DNA from: Qipengyuania sphaerica
Lineage (GTDB): Bacteria; Pseudomonadota; Alphaproteobacteria; Sphingomonadales; Sphingomonadaceae
Assembly (NCBI RefSeq): GCF_019711595.1
Contig: NZ_JAIGNR010000001.1
Location: forward strand, 1,116,001 to 1,180,000
Direction of reading: 5' to 3'
DNA length: 64,000 bases
Position numbers and translations under genes: made by a program. The notes below the pieces were generated by a model. It was not told the DNA's origin. It searched no databases and was given only the letters and a program-made list of their open reading frames with translations. Of this stretch, positions 20,187-28,306 are shown piece after piece (position 1 is the stretch's first letter; each line of letters begins with the position of its first letter).

Positions 20187-21299
20187 ATGGCGAAATTAGA
20201 CAACATCGAGCCGAAATTTCTCCTTCTCGATATCGAGAATCCGCGATTTGGCTTGGCTGAAGCTGAAAGCCAAAGCGAAGCCATCGAAATTTTGGCTCAG
20301 AAGGCTAACTTACGCGAACTCTGGGACTCCATTTTGTTGAAAGGGTTTGAACCCTTTGAACCTTTGGTGGCTTTTCCAGACGGAGGCAATTTTATAGTCG
20401 TGGAAGGCAATCGTCGCCTAGCGGCGGTCAAATCGCTTTTGGAGCCTTCCCTTCTCGCGAATGTGAAGATTTCCGTCCCCGAGTTGCAAAGCAATTTTGT
20501 GACCAAGTCTCTGGAAAAAATACCGGTTAATGTGGTTTCGAAGCGTGACGAAGCCGACGATTATATCGGGTTCAAACACATTAACGGACCATCTAGCTGG
20601 GACGCTCTTGCAAAAGCTAGGTTCGCCGTAAGACTGTTTGAAAAAATGGATCTGCCAAGTGGGAACGACGACAATCGAATAGAAATTTTGGGTAAGAGGC
20701 TTGGTGATGGACGTCAGTTGATCCTCCGAAGCTTGGTTGCCTTCAAGATCATCGAGCAGTCCATCGAACTTGGCTATCTGGACGAACTAGAGGTTAAGAC
20801 GAACTCTCTAGATTTTTCGCATCTATATACGATGTTGCCAAATCGTGATGTCAGATTTTATCTTGGCCTAGGGGAGGACCCCTTAAACGAAGCCTCGGTT
20901 GTCAGCGACCCTATCCCTCAAAGTCATCACGATAATCTCCGCTATATGATGATGTGGCTTTTCGGAGACGAAAAGAATCGGCCCCTCATCCAACGCCAAG
21001 GATCTGATCGCCCTAAACTCCAAAAAGTGCTTTCATCACAGGACGCAACTGAAACCTTGGAGCTTACCGGAGATTTTGAGAGGGCTGTTGAGGAGGCGGG
21101 TTTCTTCACAGATAATTGGCTCGCAGATACCGTAAAACTTTCGACACTTTCGAAGAGTGTTGCTGACGGAATTACTGATCTCCCACCAGAACTCAGTGCC
21201 GATGATTTGGAAAAAGCCAATGCGCGATTAATCTCGAGTCAAAGAAACGTTAAAAGCGCTGTTGCATCTTTGAATTCCCTTTTCAGCGATGAAGATTGA
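20187..21299 (+). CDS. ParB-like (ParB/Srx fold) protein of accessory cassette
   Basis: A 370-residue protein with an N-terminal ParB/sulfiredoxin-like domain: DIENPRF at 15-21, a helical segment with EPFEPLVAF near 55-63 and EGNRRLAAVK at 73-82, matching the ParB GxxRxxA box. The C-terminal two thirds are helical and unlike chromosomal ParB, and no helix-turn-helix of the Spo0J type was recognised. The gene is AT-rich and uses codons unlike its neighbours (many TTT, AAA, GAT), implying transfer. Its stop lies inside the next gene (11 bp overlap), so the two are co-translated. Together with the adenine methyltransferase nearby it may form a defence or modification cassette; that function is inference. 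Confidence 0.7.
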   Translation: MAKLDNIEPKFLLLDIENPRFGLAEAESQSEAIEILAQKANLRELWDSILLKGFEPFEPLVAFPDGGNFIVVEGNRRLAAVKSLLEPSLLANVKISVPELQSNFVTKSLEKIPVNVVSKRDEADDYIGFKHINGPSSWDALAKARFAVRLFEKMDLPSGNDDNRIEILGKRLGDGRQLILRSLVAFKIIEQSIELGYLDELEVKTNSLDFSHLYTMLPNRDVRFYLGLGEDPLNEASVVSDPIPQSHHDNLRYMMMWLFGDEKNRPLIQRQGSDRPKLQKVLSSQDATETLELTGDFERAVEEAGFFTDNWLADTVKLSTLSKSVADGITDLPPELSADDLEKANARLISSQRNVKSAVASLNSLFSDED

Positions 21300-22326
21300 G
21301 GTTGCACCGGTAGCGACCGGAGAGGAAATTCGAACCATCGCTTTTGCCATCGAGCTTGCTGCATTTTTCAACGGTGAGGTGCGAGTTGATAGCATTGAGT
21401 GGGATATTGATCCGCTGACTGATTGGTACATTAATAGCGAAGTTGCCGAAGAAGAGCGTGATGCGTACTTAGAAGAGCGTCAGCAGGCGGAAGACGAAGC
21501 TCGCGAGGCAACACTATCGCGCCTGGTCTCGGTTTTTAAAGAACGATCTAAGAGTCTTGGCGCTGTTTATCCCCTTGAACTGGATTTAGAAAACGGCGTC
21601 CTTCTTCGTCGCGTTGAGAATTTCGCATGCGTGCCGCAAGTTGCATGCTACATTTGGCTGGCGCTGTTTCGGGCTAGCCATTCGGCATATGAATGCCTTA
21701 TTGTTGACGGCGAAAGTCGCTCAAAAATCCATAGTCATTTTAAGAATGTGTTCGAGCTAATTGCTGCCTTTTCAGCGATAGGCCAGTTTCCCGGATATGC
21801 ATGGTACCTTGGAAGCTCGCGCGACGTCAAAAAGCTCTTGAGACGGCTGGGCTATGTCACGCACCGAGTCGGTAGTGGCGTAGTGAAGAACATCGACGCG
21901 ATGGATATCAATCAGGTAAACGACAATGACGGTGGCGTGGATGTGCTGCTATATCGGCAAGGTCAGGTTCCTATTATCCATCTTGTTGGGGCGACAATAC
22001 AGAAGCAACAACGAAAAAATAAAATTATGGGGCAGCGAGAGAAGGAACGTTTTAGAAGATTCTTCCAAAACAATATAAACTTGCCTCTTCAAGGTATTTT
22101 GGCAATACCTTTTGAAAAGTCTGAGGTTGATGCCTTAAACTGCGCTGAGGAAGATTGTCTCTATTTTCACGCCGAAAACATTATTGACAGCCTTGGGATG
22201 GTGTCGTCATACGAGCCAGCAAAATACAGGCATCTAGGTCTTCAATTGCGTGACAAGACGATTGGGGGGCTAAGAGACTTATCTTTAGATGAAGCGGATG
22301 TGATCAAAGACTGCTTCGCGGCGTGA
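21289..22326 (+). CDS. unknown protein, possibly restriction-nuclease-like
   Basis: A 345-residue protein I cannot place in a named family. The N-terminus (about 35-75) is acidic and Glu-rich and probably helical. The central part includes GYAWYLGSSRDVKKLLRRLGY (170-190). From residue 211 it reads NDNDGGVDVLLY followed by a beta-rich HLVGATIQKQQRK. An Asp in GG-x-D followed by a strand with Gln and Lys resembles the layout of PD-(D/E)xK nucleases, but the exact (E/Q)xK spacing is not clear, so this is only a lead. It overlaps the ParB-like gene by 11 bp and its 3' end overlaps the convergent methyltransferase gene by 23 bp. Base composition is AT-rich like the rest of the cassette. Confidence 0.55.
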   Translation: MKIEVAPVATGEEIRTIAFAIELAAFFNGEVRVDSIEWDIDPLTDWYINSEVAEEERDAYLEERQQAEDEAREATLSRLVSVFKERSKSLGAVYPLELDLENGVLLRRVENFACVPQVACYIWLALFRASHSAYECLIVDGESRSKIHSHFKNVFELIAAFSAIGQFPGYAWYLGSSRDVKKLLRRLGYVTHRVGSGVVKNIDAMDINQVNDNDGGVDVLLYRQGQVPIIHLVGATIQKQQRKNKIMGQREKERFRRFFQNNINLPLQGILAIPFEKSEVDALNCAEEDCLYFHAENIIDSLGMVSSYEPAKYRHLGLQLRDKTIGGLRDLSLDEADVIKDCFAA

Positions 22327-23164
22327 TAAGCAACTCCCGTTCATTGTATTTTTTCTGAAGACTATAACGGATGGGGAAACTCCCGACCTCAGCGTGCGAG
22401 TATATCTCGTGAATTAAAGGATGATCGTCATAGGTCATCATCCAGTTTTTAATCGATTTCTTTCGTTTCAAGGCGCTGGAGAGTTCGCGGTGTTTTTTCT
22501 CATTCATCGTGTTGAGGTAAAGTCTACTCCCTGCTGTGACGTAAGGAGGATCAATGAAGAAGAAAGTTGAACGGGCTAACGGTGCTTTAAATGACCTCAG
22601 GAATTTAACGCCGTCCATATTCGACGTGATGATGATCTCACGTTTGTCAGCAAAAAATTCCACTCTCTTTATCATTGTTTCGCGATAGAAACGGGCATCG
22701 AGCTTCCATTTGCCAGATTGCTCGTAGCCTCCAACAGGTCCAGCCCCGAGAATGATCCCAGAACGATTGGTTCGGTTCATGAAAAATGTCGCAAAACCGA
22801 GATCGAATTCAGAGTCAGCAGTTCGAGGGTCCGCTACCAACTGGTGCATTCGTCTCCAATTATCGATAGTAATTTCAGTATCTCGAATACGGTCTATGAA
22901 CTGCGAGTTATGATCTAGGATTGCATTCCACGCCGCAAAAATTCTCGGATCTGCGTCGTTTAGATAGAGTCGATCGACAACATTTTGCGCCAACAGTTCG
23001 ATTGCTGCGCCCGCCCCACCCGCGTAAGGTTCTGCATAGCCGCTAATTTCGCAGTCGCTACACGAAAGTGCGTCATAAATCTTGGGGGTGAGGACAGCCT
23101 TTCCGCCCGGATAACGGAACGGTGATTTTCCACTTCCGCCTTGGGGGCGAACATCGAAGTCCAT
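22304..23164 (-). CDS. D12-class adenine-specific DNA methyltransferase
   Basis: DNA N6-adenine methyltransferase of the Dam/DpnII (D12) class, 286 residues. It has the class opening FRYPGGK at 16-22, the SAM-binding EPYAGGAG at 45-52, NDADP at 69-73 and the catalytic DPPY at 205-208. The target sequence cannot be read from the protein. It is AT-rich and convergent with the unknown protein of the cassette, with a 23 bp overlap of the 3' ends. If the neighbouring gene encodes a nuclease, this enzyme would protect host DNA; alternatively it is an orphan modification enzyme. A partner recognisable as a standard type II endonuclease is not present. Confidence 0.88.
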   Translation of the reverse strand: MDFDVRPQGGSGKSPFRYPGGKAVLTPKIYDALSCSDCEISGYAEPYAGGAGAAIELLAQNVVDRLYLNDADPRIFAAWNAILDHNSQFIDRIRDTEITIDNWRRMHQLVADPRTADSEFDLGFATFFMNRTNRSGIILGAGPVGGYEQSGKWKLDARFYRETMIKRVEFFADKREIIITSNMDGVKFLRSFKAPLARSTFFFIDPPYVTAGSRLYLNTMNEKKHRELSSALKRKKSIKNWMMTYDDHPLIHEIYSHAEVGSFPIRYSLQKKYNERELLITPRSSL

Positions 23165-23252
23165 GGGAATACTTTGCTAACTGTGGTGCTAGCCGCAGAG
23201 TGATAACTTTCGCCGGCCGTGAGGTCAATCGCTACTAGAGCTTCTCGTTAGA

Positions 23253-24104
23253 CTAATCCCACCCCTCATCCTTGACCGTCCGCCAGCGCGGGTTCTCCTC
23301 CTCGCTGTCCTCCCCGTCGCCCGCCTCGTCCTCCGGCTCGTCGTCTTCCCAGACGATGCCCCAGTCGTTGTGGGGGCCGTCCTCGACATGGCCGGGCCTG
23401 TACATCGGGTGCTCCGGGTCGCGTAGCGGGCTGTAGCCTTCCTCGCGATCGGCGGCGATTGCGGCTTCCAGCGCCAGCCTCGCGGCGCGGACGCGGGGGC
23501 TTTCCCATTGCTCCTCCTTCTCGCGGATCATGTCGATCTTGGCGTTGATCGATGCCATCGTCGCGACTTCCTCCTGCAGCTGCTCGGCGGCGCGTTCGGC
23601 CTCCCATTCCTTGCGCCACTTGGTGCGCAGGCGGGTGAGCTCCATCGTGTCGATGGCGTTCATGCCCTTGGGCTTGCCTTCGGTGAAGCGCTCGGGCGCG
23701 CGGTTTCTCAGCATGAACATGAGCAGGCGGTCGTTATAGGAAATGCGCGTGCCGACGAGCTGGCCGTAGGAGTACACGGGCACCTCCACCCCGTTCAGGG
23801 CGCGGTCCATGGCGACGTCCTCGATCCGCTGCACGCCGAGATCGAGCGCGGCTTGCCAGGCCTTGCGGAAGCTTTCCGCGCCCGGTTGGCGGCGCAGGTG
23901 GTAGGCGCCCACCGTGCTCATGTTGACCGCGCGGCAGGCGGCCTGGACGCTGCCGGTATCGGCGAGCGCCTCGATGAAGCGGCGCTGGCGGTCCTCGGTC
24001 CAGCCGTCGTGGCGCCTGGTCTGGCGCGGGACGGGGGTGAAGGAGGGGAGTTCACCTGCGGGGACGGGAAGGCGGGTTTCGCGATTGTCGGCGCGGCGGG
24101 TCAT
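23253..24104 (-). CDS. HTH protein resembling phage terminase small subunit
   Basis: A basic-then-acidic protein of 283 residues. The N-terminal half has a helix-turn-helix-like segment (RRFIEALADTGSVQAACRAV then MSTVGAYHLRRQ) of the type found in terminase small subunits. The middle is rich in charged helices and the C-terminus is strongly acidic (DDEPEDEAGDGEDSEEE). GC content is high and codon use matches the chromosome, unlike the AT-rich cassette just before it. The start is uncertain: ATG at 24104 with GAGAG before it, or ATG at 24119. No large terminase, portal or capsid gene is nearby, so it is either a phage remnant or a domesticated DNA-binding protein. Confidence 0.6.
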   Translation of the reverse strand: MTRRADNRETRLPVPAGELPSFTPVPRQTRRHDGWTEDRQRRFIEALADTGSVQAACRAVNMSTVGAYHLRRQPGAESFRKAWQAALDLGVQRIEDVAMDRALNGVEVPVYSYGQLVGTRISYNDRLLMFMLRNRAPERFTEGKPKGMNAIDTMELTRLRTKWRKEWEAERAAEQLQEEVATMASINAKIDMIREKEEQWESPRVRAARLALEAAIAADREEGYSPLRDPEHPMYRPGHVEDGPHNDWGIVWEDDEPEDEAGDGEDSEEENPRWRTVKDEGWD

Positions 24105-24415
24105 GCGGGCTCTCGTCATACGAAAAAGGCCGGGACAATGCCCCGACCCTCTTGCGGTAGGAAAGTGGAATAGGAGACGCGTTCTTTGTTTCCGCACCCG
24201 CATCCGCGGGTGCGTCCTCGCTAGACGTGCGGCAAGCCGCACCCGCTGCGGGCGGGCGGTCGCCCTTGCGGTCCGCTGGTCGCGGACCGGACCAGCGCTA
24301 GACGGCTAACCTTGTTCTTGGTCGCGGCAGCCAAAGGCCGACTGGCCGTCGCGCCCTATGGCGCGGAAGCCTAAGGGAGCGGACGCGACCGCCGGCGCTT
24401 GAGGCTAAACAAAAA
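24105..24415. repeat. hairpin-rich GC-rich intergenic stretch
   Basis: This gap between the HTH gene and proA contains no convincing gene. It holds several perfect inverted repeats: an 8-bp stem with 4-nt loop at 24194-24213, a 6-bp stem at 24228-24241, and a 7-bp stem with 5-nt loop at 24270-24288. The word GCTAGACG occurs twice, at about 24220 and 24297. Open frames cross it on both strands, as expected for GC-rich repeats. It may be a dispersed intergenic repeat or the leader/trailer of proA; no copy elsewhere in the window was noticed. Confidence 0.5.
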
Positions 24416-25681
24416 TCAGGGTCGGGTCTGACCGTCGCCGTGCACGAGATACTTGAAGCTGCACAGCTGCTCGAGGCCGACGGGGCCACGCGCGTGCATC
24501 TTGCCGGTGGCGATCCCGATTTCCGCGCCCATGCCGAATTCGCCCCCGTCCGCGAACTGCGTGCTGGCGTTGCGCATGACGATGGCGCTGTCGATGCTGG
24601 TCATGAACTTGCGCGCGGCATCGTCGTCCTCGGTCATGATCGCATCGGTGTGGTGGCTGGAATGCTCGGAGACCCAGGCGATGCCTTCGTCAAGGCCGTC
24701 GACGACCTTCACGGATGCGATGGGGTCGAGATATTCGGTGTTCCAGTCGGCCTCGGTGGCGGGCTTGATGCTGCTGTCGATGGCGACTGCTTCCTCGTCG
24801 CCGCGCAATTCGCAGTCGCTGCCCATGATCGCGGTGAGGCGGGGGACGAAATCCTTCGCCACCGCGCGGTCGACCACGATGCTCTCGGTCGCGCCGCAGA
24901 CGCCGGTGCGGCGCAGCTTGGCGTTGCGGATGACCTCGGCCGCCTTGTCGAGATCGGCCGCCTCGTGGACGTAGCTGTGGCAATTGCCGTCGAGGTGGAG
25001 GAGGGTGGGGACGCTCGCCTGGTCGCGCACCAACTCGACGAGCCCGCGCCCGCCGCGCGGGATGACGAGGTCGACATATTCGTCGGCCTTGAGGAGTGCT
25101 GCGACGGCCTCGCGGTTGGTGGTGCCGACGGTCTGGACGGCATCTTCCGGCAGGCCCGCCGCGGCGAGCCCCTTGCGCATGCATTCGACGATCACGCGGG
25201 TCGAATGGCGGCTTTCGCTGCCACCGCGCAGGATCACCGCATTGCCGCTCTTCAGGCACAATGCGCTGGCATCGGCGCCGACATTGGGGCGGCTTTCGTA
25301 AATCATCCCGATCACGCCGATGGGCACGGCGACACGTTCGATCTTGAGGCCGTTGGGGCGATCGAAGGTCGCGAGGCTGCGGCCGACGGGGTCGGGCAGT
25401 TCGGCGATTTCCTCCAGCGCGCCGGCCATGCCTTCGATGCGGTCTTCGGTCAGCTTGAGGCGGTCGATAAAGCTGTCGGGCTTCTTGCCTTCGACGCTCT
25501 TCACGTCCTCGGCATTGGCTTCGAGCAGTTCGGACGTGGCTTCACGCAGCGCCTTCGCCGCCTCGCGCAGAGCGAGGTTCTTGGCATCGGTGCTGGCCGA
25601 TAGCAGGCCCTGAGCCGCCTTGCGGGCGTTCCGGCCGAGCGTGGTGATGTGGATCTGCGGGTCGAGTGTCTGGTCGTTCAT
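24416..25681 (-). CDS. proA: gamma-glutamyl phosphate reductase ProA
   Basis: Second enzyme of proline synthesis, reducing gamma-glutamyl phosphate to glutamate-5-semialdehyde with NADPH. The 421-residue protein matches ProA throughout: [18 protein letters not shown] near residue 118, [13 protein letters not shown] near 210, the catalytic cysteine in [10 protein letters not shown] near 258 and the C-terminal [12 protein letters not shown]. It is 43 bp downstream of proC on the same strand, so proC-proA is probably one transcript, with proB divergent upstream. Confidence 0.96.
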   Translation of the reverse strand: MNDQTLDPQIHITTLGRNARKAAQGLLSASTDAKNLALREAAKALREATSELLEANAEDVKSVEGKKPDSFIDRLKLTEDRIEGMAGALEEIAELPDPVGRSLATFDRPNGLKIERVAVPIGVIGMIYESRPNVGADASALCLKSGNAVILRGGSESRHSTRVIVECMRKGLAAAGLPEDAVQTVGTTNREAVAALLKADEYVDLVIPRGGRGLVELVRDQASVPTLLHLDGNCHSYVHEAADLDKAAEVIRNAKLRRTGVCGATESIVVDRAVAKDFVPRLTAIMGSDCELRGDEEAVAIDSSIKPATEADWNTEYLDPIASVKVVDGLDEGIAWVSEHSSHHTDAIMTEDDDAARKFMTSIDSAIVMRNASTQFADGGEFGMGAEIGIATGKMHARGPVGLEQLCSFKYLVHGDGQTRP

Positions 25682-25724
25682 GAAATCTCTCTTGGTTCGT
25701 GTGCGGGGCAGGAGGCGCTGGGGG

Positions 25725-26522
25725 TCAGCGCAGCTCTACCGCCCGGTCGTAGGCTGCCTGCAGTGTAGCATGCAGACGGTCGGAAAGGCCACTATCGCCG
25801 TTGAGGGCATCGAGGCCGGCGGCGGTGGTGCCGCCCTTGCTGGTCACCGAATTGCGCAAATCCTCGAGGCTGGGTGCATCGGGCTCGCTGGCCATGGCGA
25901 TTGCGCCGCCGATCGTGGCGAGCACCATTTCGCGCGCTTCGTCTTCGGAAAAGCCCTGCGCCATCGCGGCTTCGGCATAGGCGCGAGCGATCTCGAAAAC
26001 ATAGCCCGGGCCAGAGCCGGCGACGGCGGTCACCCGGTCGATCTTTTCTTCGGTTTCCACAACAATGGTCGTGCCTGCGCGGCCCATGAAATCTTCCGCG
26101 TGCGCCATGTGATCGGCACTCGCATGCGGGCCGGGGCAGAGGCCGCTCACGCCGCGACCAATCGCTGCAGGCAGGTTCGGCATAGTACGGATGACCGGCG
26201 CATCGCCCATGAGCTTCGACAGGCGATCAGCCGAATAACCTGCGGCGATCGACAGCACATAGCCGCTTTGCGCAAGATTCTCCGCATAGGCGGGCATGAT
26301 GTCGTCGATCATCTGCGGCTTGACCGCAGCGATGATGCAATCGAAGGTTTCGGAGGCGATCGCATCGCGGTCGCGCACCAGTCGAACACCTTCGGGAAGG
26401 CCGCTCGCCATTGGGTCCACGACGGTGAAACTTTCATCGCCGCTCGTCCATTGTGACAGTAGTGCGGAGCCCATTTTTCCGCATCCGATGATAAGTACTG
26501 AATTGATGATCGTATAAATCCG
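25725..26522 (-). CDS. proC: pyrroline-5-carboxylate reductase ProC, start codon unresolved
   Basis: NAD(P)H-dependent reductase for the last step of proline synthesis. The first ATG in frame (26474) falls inside the cofactor motif: the sequence upstream reads [11 protein letters not shown] in frame, and that ATG encodes the Met of GCGKMG. The Rossmann strand is therefore encoded upstream, but between a TAG near 26547 and the motif I see no ATG, GTG or TTG. The only candidates are ATT (26522) or ATC codons; the end given assumes ATT. The remainder is normal, with PAIGRGVSG and the C-terminal [13 protein letters not shown] signature. Either a rare start codon is used or the 5' end has been disrupted by the AT-rich DNA beside it. 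Confidence 0.8.
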   Translation of the reverse strand, partial: RIYTIINSVLIIGCGKMGSALLSQWTSGDESFTVVDPMASGLPEGVRLVRDRDAIASETFDCIIAAVKPQMIDDIMPAYAENLAQSGYVLSIAAGYSADRLSKLMGDAPVIRTMPNLPAAIGRGVSGLCPGPHASADHMAHAEDFMGRAGTTIVVETEEKIDRVTAVAGSGPGYVFEIARAYAEAAMAQGFSEDEAREMVLATIGGAIAMASEPDAPSLEDLRNSVTSKGGTTAAGLDALNGDSGLSDRLHATLQAAYDRAVELR

Positions 26523-26720
26523 TTTCCGCGTATAAGATACGCTCTAGTTCCTTATGGCGATTTGAGCCTGTAGTGTTAATTCAATTCGACTGCGCATTTA
26601 TTTATCAAAGTATTTGTGAATACTTCTGCATTCGGTATTCATTGAAAATTTGGTTGTGCACTGCACCATTACCATCTATGTTGTATCACAGAAATTTCAA
26701 GGCAGATACATATTCATTCT
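26523..26720. promoter_or_regulatory. AT-rich divergent region between proC and proB with dyads
   Basis: About 200 bp of conspicuously AT-rich DNA separates the divergent pro genes. Three perfect dyads are visible: GCGTAT-AAG-ATACGC at 26528-26542, AAGTATT-TGTG-AATACTT at 26608-26625 and GTGCA-C-TGCAC at 26656-26666. They could be regulator sites or RNA hairpins. The region should hold promoters for both transcripts, but no -35/-10 pair can be assigned with confidence. Its composition differs sharply from the surrounding genes. Confidence 0.45.
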
Positions 26721-27869
26721 ATGACCAAAAAACGTAATATTGTTGTCAAGATCGGCTCGGCCCTCCTGGCTAATCAGGAAATGCTTACGCCCCGCTACGG
26801 TTTCCTCCAGCGTCTGCTCGAGGACGTCGCACACCTGCGCGCCGATGGAAACGAAGTTATCCTTTGCTCCTCCGGTTCTGTGGCCTTGGGCCTCCGCATC
26901 ATCGGGGAAACGCCCCAGAGCGCCGGGATCTCCGACAAGCAGGCGGCCGCCGCCTGCGGCATGCCGCTTCTGCTCAATGCCTACAAACAGGTGGGGCACG
27001 AGTTCGGCTTCGAGATCGCGCAGGTCCTGCTGACGCTGGGCGATTTCGAGGACCACCGCAGGTTCCTCAACACGCGCAACACTGTCGCCCGGCTTCTCGA
27101 AGCGCGCGTAATGCCGATCGTGAACGAGAACGACACGATCACTACTGAGGAAATCCGGGTGGGCGATAACGACCGCCTTGCGGCCAAAGTAGCGCAAATG
27201 GTCGGCGCAACCGACCTCATCATTCTGACCGGTGTCGATGGCCTCTATGACCGCAACCCCGACGACCCTGACGCCGAATTCATCCCAGAAGTGACCGATG
27301 TCGCCCCCTATATGGAAGCGACCCGTGGAAAGAGCACGCTCGGCACGGGCGGGATGGAAACCAAGCTCCAGGCGGCCAACATGGCACAGGAAGCAGGCGT
27401 CACGACATGGATCGCGCAGGGCGAGGTCGACCGCCCGTTATCCACCGTGCTCGACGGCAGTCGACGCGCCACTAAGGTCTTGCCGCACCCGAACCCGCTT
27501 TCAGGGTGGGACAGCTGGATTGCCAATCGCCTGCAGATGGCCGGCAGCCTGGTTGTCAGCGAAGCCGTGGCCAGTGCGCTTGCCATTGGCGACCGCCCGA
27601 TCTGCCGCGCCGACGTCATCAGCATGGATGGCGATTTCACCCGCGGAGACGTGCTGCATATCTATGATAGCAAGGGTATCGAGCGGGCCCGCGGCCTGTC
27701 GGATTTCACATCGGAGGAAATCCGGGTGATGACGAACAATCCCGACACCGATGCCGAGCAACTGCTGGGTTACAAGACGCGCGGGAATATCGTGCGCAGC
27801 AACAACCTCGTCATGCTTGAGACGCGCCACCTTCTCTGGGATGCACCCGAAGCACTGGGTGAGGGGTGA
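26721..27869 (+). CDS. proB: glutamate 5-kinase ProB with PUA domain
   Basis: First enzyme of proline synthesis, phosphorylating glutamate with ATP, and the usual site of proline feedback inhibition. The 382-residue protein has the kinase N-terminus VVKIGSALL, the CSSGSVALG loop, the substrate loop PIVNENDTI near residue 131, and GTGGMETKLQAA near 211. A C-terminal PUA domain occupies about residues 280-370. The start is preceded by AT-rich DNA with only a weak ribosome site (AAGG about 20 bases upstream). It is divergent from proC-proA, so all three steps from glutamate to proline are encoded within 3.5 kb. Confidence 0.96.
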   Translation: MTKKRNIVVKIGSALLANQEMLTPRYGFLQRLLEDVAHLRADGNEVILCSSGSVALGLRIIGETPQSAGISDKQAAAACGMPLLLNAYKQVGHEFGFEIAQVLLTLGDFEDHRRFLNTRNTVARLLEARVMPIVNENDTITTEEIRVGDNDRLAAKVAQMVGATDLIILTGVDGLYDRNPDDPDAEFIPEVTDVAPYMEATRGKSTLGTGGMETKLQAANMAQEAGVTTWIAQGEVDRPLSTVLDGSRRATKVLPHPNPLSGWDSWIANRLQMAGSLVVSEAVASALAIGDRPICRADVISMDGDFTRGDVLHIYDSKGIERARGLSDFTSEEIRVMTNNPDTDAEQLLGYKTRGNIVRSNNLVMLETRHLLWDAPEALGEG

Positions 27870-27987
27870 ACCCGCCAAAATTTTTCCAAGGCTCTTGAAA
27901 CCAGATCGATCCTGTCGCATTTAGTCAATGCGGGCCGGGCCCCTCTGGCGAGCGCGCTTCTTTGCAAGGCGTTCGTGATGTCGGACC

Positions 27988-28005
27988 GCATCGGATAACC
28001 GATGC
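27988..28005. other. perfect stem-loop after proB
   Basis: GCATCGG-ATAA-CCGATGC forms a 7-bp perfect stem with a 4-nt loop 119 bp after the proB stop. It is not followed by a T run, so it is not a classical terminator, but it may still affect transcript ends between proB and the DUF465 gene. Confidence 0.35.
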
Positions 28006-28063
28006 GTGCTGGCGGGCCAATGTATCCCTCCCCCATCCCAGGCTGCTAGCCCATCGGTTGTCC

Positions 28064-28084
28064 GATCGATTTTCATTATCGATC
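28064..28084. promoter_or_regulatory. inverted repeat upstream of DUF465 gene
   Basis: GATCGAT and ATCGATC are perfect inverted arms separated by the 7 bases TTTCATT. The repeat ends just before a CACGGAG ribosome site and 13 bp before the ATG at 28098. It could act as an operator or as a hairpin that controls translation initiation. Confidence 0.35.
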
Positions 28085-28097
28085 ACGGAGACATGCG

Positions 28098-28283
28098 ATG
28101 ACGGCCCGCACTTTCAGACTTACCCAGATCCACCAGAAGATCGACGAGCGACTGCGCCTGGAGCAATTGAAAAAGTCTCCGGACACGCTTGAAATCTCTC
28201 GCCTCAAGCGGATGAAGCTCCGCGTGAAGGACGCCCTGCATCGCCTTTTGCGTACGCAGAAAACCGTTCTGGCAAAGCGCTAA
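28098..28283 (+). CDS. YdcH/DUF465 family small protein
   Basis: A 61-residue, highly basic helical protein matching the DUF465 family: FRLTQIHQKIDERLRLEQ followed by LEISRLKRMKLRVKDALHRL. Such proteins are short helical hairpins, common in alphaproteobacteria, with no established function. An ATG three codons-plus out of frame at 28093 is excluded by reading frame; the ATG at 28098 has ACGGAG about 8 bases before it. It lies 23 bp upstream of nhaA on the same strand and may be co-transcribed. Confidence 0.85.
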   Translation: MTARTFRLTQIHQKIDERLRLEQLKKSPDTLEISRLKRMKLRVKDALHRLLRTQKTVLAKR

Positions 28284-28306
28284 GCAATAGGCGAGGATAG
28301 TAAGTC

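Noticed and set aside
24194-24241. tRNA or other structured RNA gene in the hairpin-rich gap.
   Set aside because: Stems are short and separate, and there is no T-loop GGTTCGA-type sequence or cloverleaf.
23253-24415. Prophage boundary based on the terminase-like gene.
   Set aside because: No other structural phage gene, integrase or att repeat was seen; kept only as a lone HTH gene.
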